Origin: an uncultured Lachnospiraceae bacterium
GTDB taxonomy: Bacteria > Bacillota > Clostridia > Lachnospirales > Lachnospiraceae
Length of the DNA: 10,042 nucleotides
Direction: 5' to 3'
Assembly: GCA_902782965.1 (NCBI GenBank)
Contig: CACZPG010000026.1
Location: 1-10,042 of the forward strand
A program made the position numbers and the translations under genes. Positions 6,953 to 10,042 of the stretch are shown here, one piece after another (positions within the stretch are counted from its first letter, which is position 1; each line of letters opens with the position of its first letter). The notes under the pieces were generated by a model. That model was not told where the DNA came from, searched no databases, and saw nothing but the letters and a program-made list of their open reading frames with translations.

Positions 6953-6956
6953 ACAG

Positions 6957-8231
6957 TTACCACGGACTGACCACACCGTTTTCATCCAAATGAACGCCGG
7001 TTGAAACATTTGCCACATGATCAATTATCTTCTGTTTCTCCTGGGAATCAGTGGATAATGCTGTATAAACACCGTATTGAGTACAAGGAACAAATCTTGC
7101 CTCTGCCAGTTCCACCGTACCACCCGGTTCAGAAGGAATCTTCAGATCAAGTTCTGCCAATCCGGAATAGAGATCCTGATCGTTGAACCAGAAATTTCCA
7201 AGACTATAGAATACAGGCTTATTATCTATCAGCTGTATTCCCTGGAGCACATGAGGATGTCCTCCGATTATTGCATCGGCTCCCGCCCCAATAATCTTAT
7301 TGGCAAGCTCCTGATGTTCCGGAGCATAATAATCAACATATTCATATCCCCAGTGAACGCATGCAATTACATAATCCGAATTAGCTGCCGCCTCACTGAT
7401 AGTACTTAGAAACAGGTCACAGTCATAACCATCATAACAACCGAGAACTCCCGGAGTGCTGTCAGATGCTGTAGCAGTCCAGATAGTGGATTCATATTCC
7501 TCAGCCCGGGAAGCAGCCACATAAGCAATCTTATAATCACCCACATTATAGTATATAATCTTTCGAGCCTCCTCTGAATTTCTCCCGGCGCCCACATAAG
7601 GAATTCCGGCATTATCAAGGGTATCCAGAGTATCCAGCACTGCCTCCGGACCATAATCATTAATGTGATTATTAGCCGTAAGCACAAGGTCAACCCCCAG
7701 TTCCTTCAGATTATCTACACGGGAAGGATCTGCACGGAAGGTATAAGTCTTCTCACTCTTAGTTCCCCGGGTACTGTAGGAGAATTCATTATTCAACATG
7801 AATATATCATAGCTCTTCATCCTTTCGAGGAGGTCTTCAGAGAAACAGTCTCTGATTCCGTTTTCGGAAGCATCCATTTTCTCTGTGGTCACGGCCCCTT
7901 CTGCCAGACACAGATCTCCCGCAAAGCCGAGATGAACTATCCCGTTCTCATCAGGTTTGATATCAAAGGAAGTACTATCCTCTATTTCAAGATTATAGGA
8001 AGAATTCTGCAGAGCATTGGTAATCTGTCCATCAAACTCATCTAATCCGGAAGCTTCATCATTTCCTCCACAGGCAGTAAGAGAAAATGTAAGAAAGACC
8101 AGAAGCAAGTTCCTGGCTATCATACCAGTACTATGAATCCGGAAATAAATGCGTTTATTATCATATTCAGCATTATTATCTACAGTACAATTATCTATAT
8201 CATTATTATTTATATCATCATTTCTATTCAT
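6957..8231 (-). CDS. CapA-family lipoprotein (metallophosphatase fold, poly-gamma-glutamate/capsule type)
   Basis: A 424-residue predicted lipoprotein. The CapA domain covers residues about 98-400 and keeps the family motifs: D106 in FAGDLCL, E149 in NNEF, N188-H189 in ANNHINDYG, H293 in HWGYEY, and H325/H327 in GGHPHVLQG, together a di-metal phosphoesterase-like site. CapA/PgsA proteins take part in making or exporting poly-gamma-glutamate capsules, but most CapA-like lipoproteins of Clostridia have no known substrate, and no capB/capC partners are visible here. A lipobox LTAC ends at C54. The start is uncertain. ATG 8231 gives 36 Asn/Asp-rich residues before the signal sequence, whereas ATG 8123 (residue 37) gives a standard lipoprotein signal, MIARNLLLVFLTFSLTAC. 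Neither has a strong ribosome site. The gene follows the kinase gene by 32 bp, suggesting joint transcription. Confidence 0.87.
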   Translation of the reverse strand: MNRNDDINNNDIDNCTVDNNAEYDNKRIYFRIHSTGMIARNLLLVFLTFSLTACGGNDEASGLDEFDGQITNALQNSSYNLEIEDSTSFDIKPDENGIVHLGFAGDLCLAEGAVTTEKMDASENGIRDCFSEDLLERMKSYDIFMLNNEFSYSTRGTKSEKTYTFRADPSRVDNLKELGVDLVLTANNHINDYGPEAVLDTLDTLDNAGIPYVGAGRNSEEARKIIYYNVGDYKIAYVAASRAEEYESTIWTATASDSTPGVLGCYDGYDCDLFLSTISEAAANSDYVIACVHWGYEYVDYYAPEHQELANKIIGAGADAIIGGHPHVLQGIQLIDNKPVFYSLGNFWFNDQDLYSGLAELDLKIPSEPGGTVELAEARFVPCTQYGVYTALSTDSQEKQKIIDHVANVSTGVHLDENGVVSPW

Positions 8232-8263
8232 CTTAAAACTAACCTTACAGCTATTTCCGCAAA

Positions 8264-10042
8264 TTATTTCTGCTCGAATATCTTCTCTTCATGTCCGCTC
8301 TGGTTAAGATAGTATTCACTCATATTATAGATCTGCTTAACTTCCTGATGAGCGGTTCCTTCATCATCTTTATAGACATCAGGGAAGATGGAATATCCAC
8401 AATATACATTTCCTTCCAACCTGAAAGAACAGCCCATTCCCTGGCTTCCGCCATTTGTTTCCTCATAATCATCTCTCACAAATTTGTGGCTCTTACTGAA
8501 AATCGGCATTTTCTTATCTATAACAGAATAGAAACCGGCAGGAATACTTGTTGAAGACATATCATTATACTCCATGCCTATCAGCTTCATAGAGTCATCG
8601 AAGAAAAATCCAACAGAATAATCCGCCGACGGATCAATCCAGTTAGCTTTATAACCCGACGATGCAAACCATACCATAGGTTCATCCAGACTCCAGCCGA
8701 AGCCTGCGCCCTTTATGGTGTTTGTGATTTCATCATAACTTCTGCCAAAAAGATCCATATTCACAAGGAAGAAGCCATCCTCTAAATGAAAAATGTCACC
8801 GGCAGCCTTATCCGTTCCGGAACCATTCCCTGAATCTAAGGCGGAACTACTTCCTGCAACCGCTGCCTCTTGAGCCTTCTTATGTCTAGATGTATTAATC
8901 GCACTCACGACAATAGTAACCAGAACAGCCATGGCAATTGTAATGAGCAGCCTTCCATACATTGAACCTAAGGCATTCTTCACCCGCTGCATCGGAGTTT
9001 CCGGAACATAGTGGTAGGTTTCTTCGATTTTACTTACGGCTGCGGGTTCAACATTCGTTGATATATTCTTGGATATATTCGTTGATATATTTTTATATTT
9101 ATTAGTGTCGGTTTCAGACACATGCTTAGATACATGTTCTGACACTTGTTCTGACAAATATTCAGCCTCTTTCTCCGAAAGGATAACGGTATTATCTTCA
9201 TCATCCTTGTTAAGCGCTATCGTTTCGAAATCATCCTCTGTCAGTGCGCCTTTAGAAACATCCTCTGTCAGTGTGTTTTCGGTAGCACTTTTTGTATCAT
9301 CTGAAGAAACAGTTTTATCATGAGATAATCCGATTGTATCGTCAGAAGCTGAAAGATTTGTATTTGAATCCGATCCTGTCTCTAAGACCGGCTTAATGCC
9401 AGATTCATCATTTTCGAAAAGAGCAGTCCTAAATTCTTCTATACTCTGATATCTGTCTTCTTTACGTGGGGAAAGAGCCTTCATTACTGCCTGACAGAAG
9501 TTTGATGGAAAGTCCGGACACAGCTCGCCCATAGCAACGATAGTATCCTCAGTCATCCTGTCAACTGCCTCTTCAGGAAGTTTGCCCGTAGCAAGCTTGT
9601 ACATAGTTGCGGCAAGAGAATAAATATCTGTCCACGGACCGATCTTGCCCTTCTTGGTATACTGCTCAATCGGCGCATATCCATGCTTCAGGATTACCGT
9701 AGCAGACATATTGCTATCATTAGCGCTGGATTTTACAGCCCCGAAATCTATCAGTTTAAACAAGCCATTCTTACACAGGAAAATATTATCAGGACTGATA
9801 TCCCTGTGAATCAGACCTACAGAATGAACATCTGCCAGTACACTGCATACTATATCAGTCATTCTGCTCAGCATATTAAAAGGAATAGTCCCGTCTGTTC
9901 CCTTGGTATACTGCTTCATATTACAGCCATCCAGATACTCCATAACTATATAAGCAGTACCATTCTCTTCAAAGAAATTGTGGATTATGACCGTTCCCGG
10001 ATTTGAATTAAACTTCGCAAGGCTTCTCGCCTCATTCAGAAA
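8264..10042 (-). CDS. Transmembrane serine/threonine protein kinase with extracytoplasmic C-terminal domain (5' end beyond window)
   Basis: The frame is open to the right edge, so the start and the Gly-rich loop lie outside; 592 residues are visible (numbered from the edge). Kinase residues seen are the catalytic loop HRDISPDN (H79, R80, D81, N86), DFG (D99), and GYAPIEQY with PWTDIYSLAATMY, followed by the helical C-lobe to about residue 209. 'FFEENGTAYIVMEYLDG' near residues 23-39 is the hinge region. A Ser/Thr/Asp-rich linker (about 213-350) holds four-residue repeats and several acidic Thr motifs. One membrane helix follows (about 364-382, LLITIAMAVLVTIVVSAIN), then a Gly/Ser spacer and an extracytoplasmic domain (about 415-592) that I do not recognise; it is not PASTA. 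It probably phosphorylates Ser/Thr in cytoplasmic proteins in response to an outside cue. It lies directly upstream of the CapA lipoprotein gene. Confidence 0.9.
   Translation of the reverse strand, partial: FLNEARSLAKFNSNPGTVIIHNFFEENGTAYIVMEYLDGCNMKQYTKGTDGTIPFNMLSRMTDIVCSVLADVHSVGLIHRDISPDNIFLCKNGLFKLIDFGAVKSSANDSNMSATVILKHGYAPIEQYTKKGKIGPWTDIYSLAATMYKLATGKLPEEAVDRMTEDTIVAMGELCPDFPSNFCQAVMKALSPRKEDRYQSIEEFRTALFENDESGIKPVLETGSDSNTNLSASDDTIGLSHDKTVSSDDTKSATENTLTEDVSKGALTEDDFETIALNKDDEDNTVILSEKEAEYLSEQVSEHVSKHVSETDTNKYKNISTNISKNISTNVEPAAVSKIEETYHYVPETPMQRVKNALGSMYGRLLITIAMAVLVTIVVSAINTSRHKKAQEAAVAGSSSALDSGNGSGTDKAAGDIFHLEDGFFLVNMDLFGRSYDEITNTIKGAGFGWSLDEPMVWFASSGYKANWIDPSADYSVGFFFDDSMKLIGMEYNDMSSTSIPAGFYSVIDKKMPIFSKSHKFVRDDYEETNGGSQGMGCSFRLEGNVYCGYSIFPDVYKDDEGTAHQEVKQIYNMSEYYLNQSGHEEKIFEQK
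9053..9161 (-). repeat. Two blocks of 12-bp tandem repeats in the kinase linker
   Basis: Block one (9053-9100) repeats ATTCGTTGATAT-like units: two identical copies, one with two changes, and one decayed. Block two (9114-9161) has four units such as TCTGACACTTGT. Both have a 12-bp period and encode four-residue repeats just inside the membrane: NIST/NISK and V-S-E-H/V-S-K-H types. Such tracts expand and shrink by slippage or recombination, so linker length may vary between strains. Confidence 0.75.
9232..9273 (-). repeat. 15-bp direct repeat with 27-bp period in the kinase linker
   Basis: CATCCTCTGTCAGTG occurs exactly at 9232-9246 and 9259-9273. It encodes the two LTED segments of the acidic linker. 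The exact copy at DNA level suggests a recent duplication within the linker. Confidence 0.65.

Noticed and set aside
7665..8045. 126-codon plus-strand frame opposite the CapA gene
   Set aside because: The minus frame carries all CapA motifs; the plus frame has no family features.

Overview
The window looks like chromosomal DNA from an anaerobic, low-to-mid GC Firmicute, most likely a Lachnospiraceae member (Butyrivibrio/Roseburia/Eubacterium-like). The basis is the protein families: a CwlO/PcsB-like M23 hydrolase, a DhaS-type TetR regulator, a LemA protein, a membrane serine/threonine kinase with the GYAPIEQY variant, and an HD-GYP protein with an extracellular propeller sensor. Strong GGAGG ribosome sites, extended -10 promoters (TGnTAtAAT) and oligo-T hairpin terminators agree. 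The genus is inference. I see no RNA genes, insertion sequences, prophage or CRISPR.

Layout. Positions 1-417 (minus) hold the N-terminal part of an MMPL/RND-type membrane transporter that runs off the left edge. An intergenic stretch (418-670) carries its promoter, two dyad sequences and the terminator of the next gene. Positions 671-1954 (minus) encode a secreted coiled-coil/M23 peptidoglycan hydrolase. Its upstream region (1955-2177) has a clear promoter preceded by four phased copies of a 14-bp element. Positions 2178-2756 (minus) encode a TetR-family regulator. It is divergent from a short LemA-family membrane protein (2933-3469, plus), and the two share a 53-bp inverted repeat whose arms each carry an extended -10 promoter. 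A strong bidirectional hairpin terminator (3506-3551) closes the LemA gene and, from the other side, the long gene 3569-6757.

The right half (3569-10042, all minus) contains three envelope or signalling genes in transcription order. First is a transmembrane serine/threonine protein kinase (5' end beyond the window) with a C-terminal extracytoplasmic domain. Second, after 32 bp, is a CapA-family metallophosphatase-fold lipoprotein. Third, behind its own consensus-like promoter, is a one-protein sensor with two seven-bladed extracellular propellers, a Y_Y_Y domain, one membrane helix and a cytoplasmic HD-GYP c-di-GMP phosphodiesterase domain.

How they may work together (inference). Five of the seven genes act in or across the cell envelope: transport, peptidoglycan cleavage, CapA-type surface polymer work, and two transmembrane signalling proteins that would convert outside signals into protein phosphorylation and c-di-GMP turnover. 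The regulatory DNA is unusually structured: phased repeats, symmetric divergent promoters and a palindrome in a promoter spacer. It is the most distinctive part of the window beside the propeller-HD-GYP fusion.
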